NCBI GenBank assembly: GCA_044359155.1
Contig: JBIKMR010000036.1
Coordinates: 1-22,152 of the forward strand
Direction of reading: 5' to 3'
DNA length: 22,152 bases
From: WGMK01 sp044359155
GTDB lineage: Bacteria > Hydrogenedentota > Hydrogenedentia > Hydrogenedentales > JAEUWI01
Positions 15,601 to 22,152 of this stretch are shown here, piece by piece (position 1 is the stretch's first letter; each line of letters starts with the position of its first letter). A program made the translations under genes and the position numbers. The notes beneath the pieces were generated by a model. The model was not told the origin of the DNA, made no database searches, and worked only from the letters and a program-made list of their open reading frames with translations.

Positions 15601-15730
15601 CACGCGCGTGGCAAGCGGGGCCATCACCCCTGCCGATCTGCTGGGCGGCGAGACCGACGGCGAGCTGGCGGCGTGGACCTTGACCACGCGCGTGTTGCTG
15701 AACCTGGACGAGACCATCACCCGCGAGTAG
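12659..15730 (+). CDS. DUF1549/DUF1553 protein with cytochrome c-like heme motifs
   Basis: The 1023-residue exported protein begins with a Sec signal peptide (cut near AHA at 20-22). Next comes a planctomycete cytochrome c domain (PSCyt1) with CFQCH (39-43), then the DUF1549/PSCyt2 region (about 145-350) that starts NPIDAFILARL and holds a second CAQCH (323-327). A central beta-rich insert (about 400-570) and a C-terminal DUF1553/PSD1 region (about 715-1000) containing LVNRVWQHYFG complete the usual architecture. These proteins occur in large families in Planctomycetota and allies, typically beside a DUF1501 gene, and are thought to bind heme and act in extracellular glycan use; this role is not proven. 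AGGTGA precedes the ATG. Earlier in-frame starts fall in the palindromic element. Confidence 0.92.
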   Translation: MAVAFTKLPLLAVSVLCLSAHAGEVSFQRDIRPILSDTCFQCHGPDPESRKANLRLDVHAEATADRDGHAAIVPGNPDASALIARILSTDPDELMPPPESKKVLTPEQKELFRQWIAEGAEWPEHWAFTAPVQPAMPAVANPAWVRNPIDAFILARLEKEGLAPAPEADSTTLLRRLSLDITGLPPTAPAGDLTNEDAYGHAVDQLLSSPHFGERWARHWLDAAQFADSDGFEKDKPRQVWAWRDWVINALNNNMPYDQFVREQVAGDLLPNATQDQRVATGFLRNSMINEEGGIDPEQFRMEAIFNRMDVIGRAVMGLTVSCAQCHTHKYDPLTHTEYYQLLSYLNNSYEACMTVYTPAEENRRQEVVAALQAGDENLRQIHEDWQLRQQSWEAGVRAMPQPEWHTLDLSFDDNYLGGQKYLPRGDGSYLAAGYAPTRFSPRMIAPSPVATVTAIRLELLTDPDLPRNGPGRSIYGSGALSEFEFRMGPAERAIEEFHKWPKIEIASAMADVNTPRRALGPEYPDRDGKRKAFTGPIKYAFDGDGETAWTTDNGAGRRNQPRFVIFTLAQPLTVPEGMMLGVTLMQNHGGWNSDDNQNNNLGRIRLSVTDATALPNEAVPDSIRAIVSRDPEGRSPEEAQAVFDFWRNTEPVFAIENLKQEKLWQDYPDGATQLVYRELEQPRETHRLDRGDFLSKAEKVSPGAPAFLHPMRADAPPNRLSLAEWLTDPASPTTARTLVNRVWQHYFGTGIVASSSDFGLQGDAPSHPELLDWLAAEFMDSGWDVKALHKLIVTSATYRQASQVSQELLEKDPANRLLARGSRYRVEGEIVRDIVLAASGLLNPQVGGPSVYPPAPKFLFEPPASYGPKPWNTTDEQRYRRGLYTFRFRSVPYPALQAFDTPPGDSPCVRRLRSNTPLQALTTLNEPMFVESAEALAAKTLAEGGASDEARIAYAFQRCTSRAPQPDELATLVGFLGKQRTRVASGAITPADLLGGETDGELAAWTLTTRVLLNLDETITRE

Positions 15731-15743
15731 GGATTACACAGAC

Positions 15744-17165
15744 ATGCCAAAGCACTACCCCACAAACGGTGAATCGCCCATAGCGCGGCGCTGGTTCTTG
15801 CAGCAATGCGGCATGGGCCTGGGCGCTGCCGCGCTCGGCCAGTTGCTGGGCGGCACGGCAGCTGCCTCTGCCGATCCCCTTGCCCCCAAGCAGCCCCACT
15901 TTGCGCCCCGAGCCAAGCAGGTGATCTACCTCTTCATGGCGGGCGCGCCCAGCCAGTTGGAATTGCTGGACTACAAGCCTGAGCTGGCGAAGTTCAACGG
16001 CACCCTGCCGCCCGAAAGCCTGCTGAAGAATTACCGCGCGGCCTTCATCAATCCCAACTCGAAATTGCTGGGGCCGGTTTTCGACTTCAAGCAGTACGGA
16101 CAATCCGGCGCGCGCGTGTCGGAACTGTTGCCGCACTTCGCCAGCATCGCCGACGAGGCCACCATCATCAACAGCATGGTGACCGACGCGTTTAACCACG
16201 CGCCAGCACAGGTACTGATGAACACTGGCTCGCAACAGTTCGGGCGGCCCAGCATGGGGTCGTGGGTCACCTATGGCCTGGGCACCGAGAACCGCGACCT
16301 GCCCTCCTTCGTCGTCTTCAGCTCGGGGTCCAAGGGCCCCAGCGGCGGCGCGGCCAACTGGAGCAGCGGCTTCCTGCCCAGCGTGCACGACGGCTGCGTC
16401 TTCCGCAGCAGCGGCGACCCGGTCATGTATCTCTCCAACCCGCCCGGTGTGGACGCCGAAACGCAGCGCGACACGCTCGATGCCATTGGCAGCCTGAACC
16501 AAAAGCGCCTCGACCTGATGGGCGACCCCGAGATTGCCACGCGCCTGAACTCCTTCGAGCTGGCTTTCCGTATGCAGACCAGCGCCCCTGACCTGATGGA
16601 TATATCCAACGAGCCGCAGCACATCCTCGACATGTACGGCGCAAAGCCCGGCGCGCCCTCCTTTGCCAACAACTGCGTGCTGGCGCGGCGGCTTATCGAG
16701 CGCGGCGTGCGCTATGTGCAGTTGTTCCACGAGGCATGGGACCAGCACGGCGACCTGCGCAACGGGCTGAAACAGAATTGCCGCGACACCGATAAGGCCA
16801 GCGCCGCGCTCGTTAGCGACCTCAAGGCGCGCGGCCTGCTCGACGAGACCATCGTGATTTGGGGCGGCGAGTTTGGCCGCACCCCCATGGTGCAGGGCGA
16901 AGGCAACGACGGGCGCGACCACCACCCCAACGCTTTCACCATGTGGCTGGCGGGCGGCGGCTTCAAGCCCGGCGTTACCTGGGGGGCCTCCGACGAGCTC
17001 GGCTTCAACGCCATCCAGGACAAGGTCCACGTGCGCGACCTGCACGCCACGATCCTCAACCAGCTAGGCTTCGACCATGCCCGCCTCACCCACCGCTTCC
17101 AAGGTCTGGACGCCCGCCTCACCGGCGTCGAAGAAGCCCACGTCGTGCGAGACATTCTCGCGTAG
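15744..17165 (+). CDS. TAT-exported DUF1501 protein
   Basis: The 473-residue product has a twin-arginine signal (ARRWFLQQCGMGLGAAALG, about 15-33), so it should be exported folded. The mature part is a DUF1501 domain, related to the sulfatase/alkaline phosphatase fold: VIYLFMAGAPSQLELLDYKP near the start, FNHAP, GRPSMGSWVTYGLG, and IVIWGGEFGRTPM with DHHPN towards the C-terminus, the family's probable metal-binding region. It follows the DUF1549/DUF1553 gene after 13 nt and is surely co-transcribed with it. This pairing is the standard arrangement, and the two proteins probably work together outside the cytoplasm. Its stop is only 6 nt from the end of the convergent prepilin operon. Confidence 0.92.
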   Translation: MPKHYPTNGESPIARRWFLQQCGMGLGAAALGQLLGGTAAASADPLAPKQPHFAPRAKQVIYLFMAGAPSQLELLDYKPELAKFNGTLPPESLLKNYRAAFINPNSKLLGPVFDFKQYGQSGARVSELLPHFASIADEATIINSMVTDAFNHAPAQVLMNTGSQQFGRPSMGSWVTYGLGTENRDLPSFVVFSSGSKGPSGGAANWSSGFLPSVHDGCVFRSSGDPVMYLSNPPGVDAETQRDTLDAIGSLNQKRLDLMGDPEIATRLNSFELAFRMQTSAPDLMDISNEPQHILDMYGAKPGAPSFANNCVLARRLIERGVRYVQLFHEAWDQHGDLRNGLKQNCRDTDKASAALVSDLKARGLLDETIVIWGGEFGRTPMVQGEGNDGRDHHPNAFTMWLAGGGFKPGVTWGASDELGFNAIQDKVHVRDLHATILNQLGFDHARLTHRFQGLDARLTGVEEAHVVRDILA

Positions 17166-17171
17166 CTTGCG

Positions 17172-17891
17172 CTACTGGTCGTTCTCCGGCACCGGCGGCA
17201 CGTCGATGATGGGGTCCACCCCAATGCCTTGCGGATACACGGGCAAGTTGGGCGCTGCCCAGTCGCGCCCGTGCTCGAAGGTGATCGACCCATCCAGCCA
17301 GAGTATGTTGCCGCCGCTGGGCAGGTGGCTGGCATCGTGGGGATGGTGGCCCGCATCTTCCCACGCGGGGTCTGTGCGTTCGTCGGTCAATCCGCCAATC
17401 GCATCCCACACCAAGGGAATTCTCACCGGCATGGGCTGGCTGGGGTGCGGCAGGCGGATGGGCTCAAAGGTATATGCACCGAGATAATCATAACTGCCGC
17501 GCAGGCTGGCCGAGCCTACTAGGCGGACGTTCATCCTTGCGACATCCAGCGTATTCAAAAGCTCGGAATCTTGAAACATGAAGTGCTCTTCAGTCGTGTT
17601 GGGATCAGAAGGACAGATAAAGCTTTCCAGCTCCGGCGAATACCGGTGCCGCAGATCGAGCAGGCAATCCGCGTTTCCCTTGCCGCCGCTCCAGGGGAGG
17701 GCGCGGTCGTTCTCCTTCGCGTACATCATCATCGCCATGCCCAGTTGCGACAGGTTGGCCACGCAGGATGCACGGCGACTCGCCTCGCGCCCACGCGCCA
17801 GTGCAGGCAACAGGATAGCCGCCAGCACCCCGATGAGCGCGATCACGTAGGTGAGTTCGAGCAGGGTGAAACCGTGGCGGCGGTGCCTCAT
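17172..17891 (-). CDS. GspG/DUF1559-like prepilin, last gene of the pseudopilin operon
   Basis: The 239-residue protein has a 7-residue prepilin leader, MRHRRHG, then FTLLELTYVIALIGVLAAILLPAL with Glu at +5, the site for prepilin peptidase cleavage and N-methylation. After the helix comes ARGREASRRASCVANLSQLGMAMMMYAKEN, like type II pseudopilins and DUF1559 proteins, and near the end a His...GGNILWLDGS stretch resembling the H-x-DG motif of DUF1559. Such proteins form the shaft of pseudopili or related filaments. A strong AAGGAGGTG sits 7 nt before the ATG, and the start overlaps the previous stop by 4 nt. The longer open frame extending to 18572 is an out-of-frame shadow of the neighbouring prepilins. 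Confidence 0.88.
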   Translation of the reverse strand: MRHRRHGFTLLELTYVIALIGVLAAILLPALARGREASRRASCVANLSQLGMAMMMYAKENDRALPWSGGKGNADCLLDLRHRYSPELESFICPSDPNTTEEHFMFQDSELLNTLDVARMNVRLVGSASLRGSYDYLGAYTFEPIRLPHPSQPMPVRIPLVWDAIGGLTDERTDPAWEDAGHHPHDASHLPSGGNILWLDGSITFEHGRDWAAPNLPVYPQGIGVDPIIDVPPVPENDQ

Positions 17892-18244
17892 GGCAGCACC
17901 TCCTTGCACCGGTGCTCCGCAGCGATTACCGCCCCATCGCGCAGAAATCCCGTGGCCACCACCTGCAACCCGCCACCTTCGCGGGGTTCCGTGGCGAGGG
18001 TGTAATACCCCACACCCAGCGCGTGCTCGACGCCAACCGGCAACGCCACCCCCTGCGCGTGCGCGGCTTGTGCATGGCTGATGCCTGCCTCCGCAAGTTG
18101 TCGTACCACCGCATCGCGCTGCCCCACGTGTACCTCGCGCGTCTGTATATGCATCGACTGCCACACGCCTGTGGCCATGAAGCTGACAATCGCCATCAGC
18201 CCGATGACATAGAGCAGGGCCGCGCCGCGTTGTTGATTCCTCAT
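17888..18244 (-). CDS. GspK/PilX-like minor prepilin (short)
   Basis: The 118-residue product has the leader MRNQQRG and then AALLYVIGLMAIVSFMATGVW, without Glu at +5, a feature of GspK-type minor pseudopilins that cap the pseudopilus tip. The pattern RG-AALL is also seen in PilX. The rest (AEAGISHAQAAHA and onward) resembles the start of the GspK/PilX periplasmic domain but the protein ends far earlier than the roughly 300 residues usual for GspK. It overlaps both neighbours by 4 nt (ATGA at 18241-18244 and 17888-17891), which argues that this short length is real. It probably works with the I- and J-like prepilins as a tip complex. Confidence 0.78.
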   Translation of the reverse strand: MRNQQRGAALLYVIGLMAIVSFMATGVWQSMHIQTREVHVGQRDAVVRQLAEAGISHAQAAHAQGVALPVGVEHALGVGYYTLATEPREGGGLQVVATGFLRDGAVIAAEHRCKEVLP

Positions 18245-19023
18245 TCCTTCGCCTCCTGCATCCCGCGCGGATGCGCCCAGAGTACTTGCGTGGGAATCTC
18301 GTCGGGGACGCGTTCGCCCGTCTCCAGCGCCAACTGATATTCACACCGCACCAGCCCCGGCGTGGCCGTGTCGAATGCCAGCACCGAGAGCGGATGGGAA
18401 TAGGTGTCGAAGTCCAGCGGCTGCCATGCCTCCCCCGCCTGCTCCATCCGTGCAATGAACGGCATCCCCGTGGACGGCGCGCGCGACACCACCGCCCGCT
18501 GCACCTTGCCCTGCTCCGGCGGCAGCTCCAGCACCAGCGTGTCTGCATCCGCGCGGTAATTCCCCGCCGCATCCGCCAGCCCCGTCGCCTGCTGAATCAC
18601 CGCGCGAATGTCATGGTCCAGCCTGCGGCTCTGCTCCAGCCGCCCATGCGCCAACCGCGTCACCTCCGTCATCGCCTGCGCGCTGATGTACAACTTCAAC
18701 CCCATTCCCAACAGACTGCTCATCAACACCCCCACCAATAAGACTTCGAGCAGGGTGTAGCCTGCGGTGTGTGTTTGCCCCCTCACCCCGCCTGAGGCGG
18801 ACAAGCCTAACCTCTCCCCCGAAGACGGGGGCGAGGGGACAGGAGAGAAAGACGTAGGCGCAGCCGTTGCATCAGCGATGTCAGCCGTCAGATCTTCAAG
18901 ATTGCCAACATTGCCGCGAGCCCCACCCTCAGGTCCCCTCGCCCCCTCGAAGGGGGAGAGGTTAGGCTTGTCCGCCTCAGGCGGGGTGAGGGGGTTACCC
19001 GCAAATGCTTTAATAACCCGCAT
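18241..19023 (-). CDS. GspJ-like minor prepilin with a repeat element inside its leader
   Basis: The mature pilin starts at YTLLEVLLVGVLMSSLLGMGL (Glu at +5), followed by a helix and a periplasmic domain with ALETGERVP near the end, as in GspJ/PilW-type proteins. From ATG 19023, which overlaps the previous stop by 1 nt (TAATG) and has GGGGAG before it, the leader would be 88 residues: MRVIKAFAGN, then about 72 residues encoded by the inverted-repeat element, then QTHTAG. Normal leaders have 6-25. A GTG at 18786, at the inner end of the element, would give a normal 9-residue leader, MRGQTHTAG, and a 181-residue protein. The ORF stays open through the element. Which start is used is unresolved. 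Confidence 0.8.
   Translation of the reverse strand: MRVIKAFAGNPLTPPEADKPNLSPFEGARGPEGGARGNVGNLEDLTADIADATAAPTSFSPVPSPPSSGERLGLSASGGVRGQTHTAGYTLLEVLLVGVLMSSLLGMGLKLYISAQAMTEVTRLAHGRLEQSRRLDHDIRAVIQQATGLADAAGNYRADADTLVLELPPEQGKVQRAVVSRAPSTGMPFIARMEQAGEAWQPLDFDTYSHPLSVLAFDTATPGLVRCEYQLALETGERVPDEIPTQVLWAHPRGMQEAKE
18778..18994. repeat. Inverted-repeat element inserted in a prepilin gene
   Basis: The first and last 43 nt (18778-18820 and 18952-18994) are perfect reverse complements. The homology extends to about 62 nt (to 18840 and 18933) with small differences in the arm hairpins. Each arm has its own stem of C-runs and G-runs. The centre (about 18841-18932) is unique sequence and encodes no transposase. 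Ends of the CCCTCACCCC type are common in short dispersed repeats of many bacteria. The element has no stop codon in the prepilin frame. No clear target duplication is visible. A 12-mer from it, GGCTTGTCCGCC, also occurs at 5015-5026. Confidence 0.85.
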
Positions 19024-19457
19024 TATCTCCCCACCCCCTCTTCCGCCACCAACGTGGTCAGGCTCCGCGTAATTCGCCGCGCGTTCGTCCCGCTCCATGT
19101 CACCTTCACCGTCACTTCACGCAGGCCCGCGAGTTCGGCATGCGCGGCAATGCGCACCACCCCCTCGGCGTTGGGCAGCGGAGCCAATTCGTCCATTGCT
19201 GAAAGCAATGGACGCTCTTCCCCCAGCGGCATCTGGTCAAACGGCGTAGCGCGCAGGCGCTCGATTTCATTCTCGATAATCCGCAGCGCGCGCTGTTCCT
19301 GTGCCAGCGCCAGCGTGTGGTCCGCGCTTTGGTGAAACACCTGCATCGACGCAAACACCCCCGCCGTGATCAGCGTAAGCGCGCAGAGCACCTCGAGCAG
19401 GCTGGTGCCCGCGTTGGCGGTGTGTATGTTCCTCTTAGAGCGCATAGAAGCACGCAT
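19023..19457 (-). CDS. GspI/PilV-like minor prepilin
   Basis: The mature protein starts TSLLEVLCALTLITAGVFASM (Glu at +5) after a leader ending HTANAG, and continues with RALRIIENEIERLRATPF, a pattern typical of GspI/PilV minor pseudopilins (A-x-x-x-A-E-x-x-x-E-x-x-R). GspI nucleates the tip complex with J and K in type II secretion, which fits its position before the J- and K-like genes. Starts are possible at 19457 (144 residues, 17-residue leader) or 19445 (140 residues, 13-residue leader). Both overlap the end of the GspF-like gene, and neither has a strong ribosome-binding site, so coupling from upstream translation is likely. Confidence 0.82.
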   Translation of the reverse strand: MRASMRSKRNIHTANAGTSLLEVLCALTLITAGVFASMQVFHQSADHTLALAQEQRALRIIENEIERLRATPFDQMPLGEERPLLSAMDELAPLPNAEGVVRIAAHAELAGLREVTVKVTWSGTNARRITRSLTTLVAEEGVGR

Positions 19458-20961
19458 CGATAATCGCCACGTTCAACGCGAAGGTGGTTTCCACCACCAC
19501 CAGCACCAGTGCAGACACTGCCAACACGCAGGTGCAGAGCGTCACCGTGCGGGTAATCCTCTGCCGTGCCTGGATAACCGGCCAATACAACTGGGCCACC
19601 TGCTTCAGCGCCTGAGGCAATTGCCCGCTTTGCTCACCCAGCTCCACAAAGCATACGAAGCCGGGTGGAAATCCATGCCGCGCCTCGCGCAGCGCATCGC
19701 CCATGGTTTCCCCCTGTTGCAAACGCGCACGCACACGCTCGAACACGCGCCGGTGCGCAGCGGGAATGTCCGCCGCAGCCACATGCCCCAGCGCCTCCAC
19801 CATCGGTATGCCCGCATCCAGTTCTCGCCCCAGCAACAGGCTGGCATGGTGCAGACTGCGCAGGGTGGCGGTGTGGCCAAACCAGGGGATACGAAGAAGT
19901 GAAGAGACGACGCGGGGTCGGCGCAAGAACAAGCGAAACGCCGCCACGAACAGCACGGGAAGGCAATACCAGATCAGTTTCTCTGGAAGATCAAAGGGAG
20001 GGTTCAAGCACCAGAAGAATGCTCGCTCAAAATCTTCAAGCGGGTAAACGTGCTGCAACTCTTCAGCATCAACCCCAAAATCCTCGAGCACCTCCGCAAA
20101 GACGGGATGTACTTTTATATATAGAAATGTAGTTATCACAACGGTGGACAGTAAAACCAACGTTAGGTATCCGAATGGCAGTCGGTTTCCTTGTGTCTCC
20201 AGCAACCGTATTGAAGAATCTGATTCCAATTGCGTAAGGCAATCGGCCAACTGTCCGGTGCGTTCCCCGGTTGCGACGAGGTCGGCATGGTGCGGAGGGA
20301 AAAAGCGGTGCAGCTTCCGCATGGCTTCCGACAGCGGCTCGCCGTTGTTCAGTCGCCGCAGGAGCGCGGCAAGCAGCCGCTGGCGTTTCCTGTACCGGCG
20401 CTTAACAAGCATCCGGATGAGAAACGGAAACAAGGCAAAATGAAGGACTATGAGCAGAACTCTTTCGAACTCCTCGAAGTCATACATCAGCCACCGACCA
20501 ATGGGTTGGAACAATTCCCTCTTCACATCAAGCGTCAAGCCGATGGCAAGAAGCAGCGCCGCCAATAGAACCAACACTCCGTACAGGATGCGAAGCTGCA
20601 GCTTGCGGCTGCGGAGCTTGCCGTTTTCGGCGCGCCCACCCTCGCGCGCAAGCAGGGCGCCCATGCCGCGCGACAGCGGATGATTTGCCCGCGCGATGGC
20701 CGCGAGACTTCTAGTCACATCAAGCAGATCGCGACGCCAAGCGGCGCGGCGAAAATAGACCGGCCCTGGCCAGTCTGGCTTCCGGTCCAGCATCTTGAGA
20801 AAGCCTTCCGGCACCGTGGCCCAGGCATTCACCTCGAGCGCGCCCCGCGACGGCGCAGGCGGCGTGGGCGGATTTCGCCCTAACAGCCAGCGCAGGATCG
20901 GGCTGCGATCCTTGATGTCGGGGCGTTGTGGCTTTCCGTGCAATGCGCAGGTCTCTTTCAT
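19435..20961 (-). CDS. GspF-like inner-membrane protein with extra transmembrane insert
   Basis: GspF/PilC proteins are polytopic platform components that connect the assembly ATPase to the growing pseudopilus. This 508-residue protein has two GspF-type helical domains: one split (DLLDVTRSLAAIARANHPLS at 78-97, resuming at about 196 with LAALLRRLNNGEPLSEAM and TGERTGQL at 231-238), the other intact (about 367-455, with LGEQSGQL at 441-448). Hydrophobic segments at 124-143, 167-186, 264-282, 329-346 and 473-495 make five rather than the usual three; the first two lie inside the split domain. The N-terminal 75 residues are Pro-rich with no recognised domain. Start ATG 20961 (TTG 20964 is alternative). 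It sits 70 nt after a second GspF gene. Confidence 0.82.
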   Translation of the reverse strand: MKETCALHGKPQRPDIKDRSPILRWLLGRNPPTPPAPSRGALEVNAWATVPEGFLKMLDRKPDWPGPVYFRRAAWRRDLLDVTRSLAAIARANHPLSRGMGALLAREGGRAENGKLRSRKLQLRILYGVLVLLAALLLAIGLTLDVKRELFQPIGRWLMYDFEEFERVLLIVLHFALFPFLIRMLVKRRYRKRQRLLAALLRRLNNGEPLSEAMRKLHRFFPPHHADLVATGERTGQLADCLTQLESDSSIRLLETQGNRLPFGYLTLVLLSTVVITTFLYIKVHPVFAEVLEDFGVDAEELQHVYPLEDFERAFFWCLNPPFDLPEKLIWYCLPVLFVAAFRLFLRRPRVVSSLLRIPWFGHTATLRSLHHASLLLGRELDAGIPMVEALGHVAAADIPAAHRRVFERVRARLQQGETMGDALREARHGFPPGFVCFVELGEQSGQLPQALKQVAQLYWPVIQARQRITRTVTLCTCVLAVSALVLVVVETTFALNVAIIDACFYAL

Positions 20962-20995
20962 CAAGTTCCGACTACGTGCGAAGCATCTGTCTTTC

Positions 20996-21012
20996 GGGAG
21001 GGCAGCTCTCCC
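20996..21012. other. Short hairpin between the two gspF-like genes
   Basis: GGGAG (20996-21000) and CTCCC (21008-21012) can pair around a 7-nt loop in the 70-nt gap between the gspF-like genes. It may set relative expression or mRNA stability, but the stem is short and there is no T-tract. Confidence 0.25.
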
Positions 21013-21031
21013 TTAATTACCCATACAATTC

Positions 21032-22152
21032 TTAAAACGGCATAGCACCAAAAATGAGTGGCCCGTATAACCCAAGGAAGAAGACCAGCACCACCGCGCC
21101 AACACCCACGATCAGGCCAGAGTTCATGAGTGCCGCCCAGACCTTGTCCTGGGACTCTGCCTCCGCAGAGTAGCGTTGGGCGAAACTGTCGAGCGCCTCC
21201 TCCAAATCGCCACGATCCTCAGCGGCGGCGAGCAGCCAGCAGTAGTCCGACGTGAATAGCGGATTGAGCATCAGCGAGTCGGCGATGCGCTCTCCCCCAG
21301 ACACCTTGCCGGATGCGTCGTTCAGCGCGCGCTGCATCACGGGGCTGCCCGAGGCGGCGCCTGCCAATTCGAGACTCTCAACAATTGGCACGCGCGCACG
21401 CAGCAGGATGGCCAGTGTTTCGTTCATGCGCGACATGGCGCCGAGATAGTGCGCCTTCCCTGCTGTGGGCATACGCAGTCGCAGCCAATCCAGACGGTAG
21501 CGGCCAACTTCGGTGCGGTTGAGCAGAAAGCGCGCCACGAAGAACAATGCCAGCAGCGCCACCATGGCGAAGCTAACCTCATTGCCCCTGTGCGTGGCCA
21601 GACTCATGGTTCGAAAACCAATATCTTGTAAGAAGTTGCCGGTATCGCTCGTCGCCAGTACCTTTATCTCTGGAAATACCTCCTCGGAGAAATAGACGAA
21701 GACGCCGAACAGCACCACCAGCAGGATGACGGGATACGCCAGCGCGGCGATCATTTCTTGCCGCTGCTGCGCGGCGTGGGCGGTGTAACGCGAGAGCAAC
21801 TGCAACACGCCCGGCAAGTTGCCAGATTGTTCACCCGCCTTGATCAGCGCGGGGTAGATACGCGGGAACGCGTCGTGCCGCCGCTCGATGGCCTCGTGCA
21901 GCGGCAGGCCGCGCTCCAGATCGGTGCGGATTCCTTCCAGCGCCTCGCGCATACGCGGCTGCTTCATGCCTGCGGCCAGCGCCTTGAGCGTGGCAGGTAG
22001 CGGCAGCCCGCTGCGCACCATGGCGTTCAGTTGTTCCGAGAACAAACTAAGCTCGTCCCACCCCAGCCGCTTCGACACGCGCAGTATCCCACCACCACCA
22101 TCGGCCCGCTCCATGCGGTTCACCGTAAAGCCGCGCTCCTGCAACCGGGCCG
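21032..22152 (-). CDS. GspF/PilC-family platform protein (5' end outside the window)
   Basis: This is a conventional GspF: first domain LFSEQLNAMVRSGLPLPATLKAL, then FPRIYPALIKAGEQSGNL, a membrane segment after it (MIAALAYPVILLVVLFGVF), a second membrane segment (VSFAMVALLALFFVARFLL), second domain ending AEDRGDLEEALDSFAQRY, and a final hydrophobic helix (LIVGVGAVVLVFFLGLYGP). It should sit in the inner membrane and couple to a GspE/PilB ATPase. The frame remains open to the window edge, reading A-R-L-Q-E-R-G-F-T-V there, which matches the normal GspF N-terminal region, so the true start lies upstream. It is the first visible gene of the leftward pseudopilin operon. Confidence 0.92.
   Translation of the reverse strand, partial: ARLQERGFTVNRMERADGGGGILRVSKRLGWDELSLFSEQLNAMVRSGLPLPATLKALAAGMKQPRMREALEGIRTDLERGLPLHEAIERRHDAFPRIYPALIKAGEQSGNLPGVLQLLSRYTAHAAQQRQEMIAALAYPVILLVVLFGVFVYFSEEVFPEIKVLATSDTGNFLQDIGFRTMSLATHRGNEVSFAMVALLALFFVARFLLNRTEVGRYRLDWLRLRMPTAGKAHYLGAMSRMNETLAILLRARVPIVESLELAGAASGSPVMQRALNDASGKVSGGERIADSLMLNPLFTSDYCWLLAAAEDRGDLEEALDSFAQRYSAEAESQDKVWAALMNSGLIVGVGAVVLVFFLGLYGPLIFGAMPF

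Noticed and set aside
15717..17045. 442-codon open frame on the minus strand
   Set aside because: It is antisense to the DUF1501 gene, whose TAT signal and conserved motifs are unmistakable; the shadow has none.
17892..18572. Extended frame upstream of the last prepilin
   Set aside because: It overlaps the K- and J-like prepilin genes in another frame. The prepilin leader and strong ribosome-binding site place the start at 17891.
18778..18994. Inverted repeats considered as a CRISPR or phage attachment site
   Set aside because: There are only two arms in inverted orientation with a single unique centre, and no integrase or cas gene, so a MITE-like element fits better.

Overview
The window looks like a GC-rich chromosomal segment from a Planctomycetota/Verrucomicrobiota-like or Hydrogenedentota-like bacterium. 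The pointers are an adjacent DUF1549/DUF1553 ('planctomycete cytochrome') and DUF1501 gene pair, a pseudopilin operon ending in a DUF1559-like prepilin, and several palindromic repeats between and inside genes. No rRNA, tRNA or CRISPR array was recognised, so the phylum is an inference from gene content.

Layout, left to right. 1-270: AT-richer DNA with a near-consensus promoter firing leftward out of the window. 271-1158 (-): membrane-anchored TPR protein, divergent from nagB (1306-2094, glucosamine-6-phosphate deaminase). 2095-4739: an accessory-looking segment that opens with a REP-like hairpin abutting an orphan 3' gene fragment, then a compact three-gene unit: a CPBP-like membrane protein, a membrane-anchored alpha/beta hydrolase, and a second CPBP-like protein paralogous to the first. 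In both membrane proteins the catalytic Glu-Glu of CPBP proteases reads Gln-Gln. 4740-5115: non-coding DNA with small degenerate repeats. 5116-8598: a tightly coupled nucleotide-sugar cassette (GDP-mannose 4,6-dehydratase, GDP-4-keto-6-deoxymannose reductase, RfaE2/HldE-type nucleotidyltransferase, CDP-paratose 2-epimerase-like enzyme).

8804-11262 (-): a GAF-domain protein with a C-terminal Cys motif, and argS. 11393-12376: a 55-residue small protein and a secreted protein, each with a plausible sigma70-type promoter; the secreted protein gene ends in a textbook terminator. A palindromic MITE-like element (12434-12578) begins on that terminator's T-tract. 12659-17165: the DUF1549/DUF1553 protein and its TAT-exported DUF1501 partner, an outer-surface or periplasmic pair typical of these phyla.

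17172-22152 (-): the distal part of a type II secretion/type IV pilus-like operon: two GspF-like membrane proteins, then GspI-, GspJ-, GspK- and GspG/DUF1559-like prepilins, with the prepilin genes joined by 1-4 nt overlaps. Its two oddities are the strongest observations here. The GspJ-like gene carries a 217-nt element with perfect 43-nt terminal inverted repeats inside its leader-coding region, still in frame. The second GspF carries an extra two-helix membrane segment inside its first cytoplasmic domain. The operon's upstream end (probably including its ATPase) lies beyond the window.
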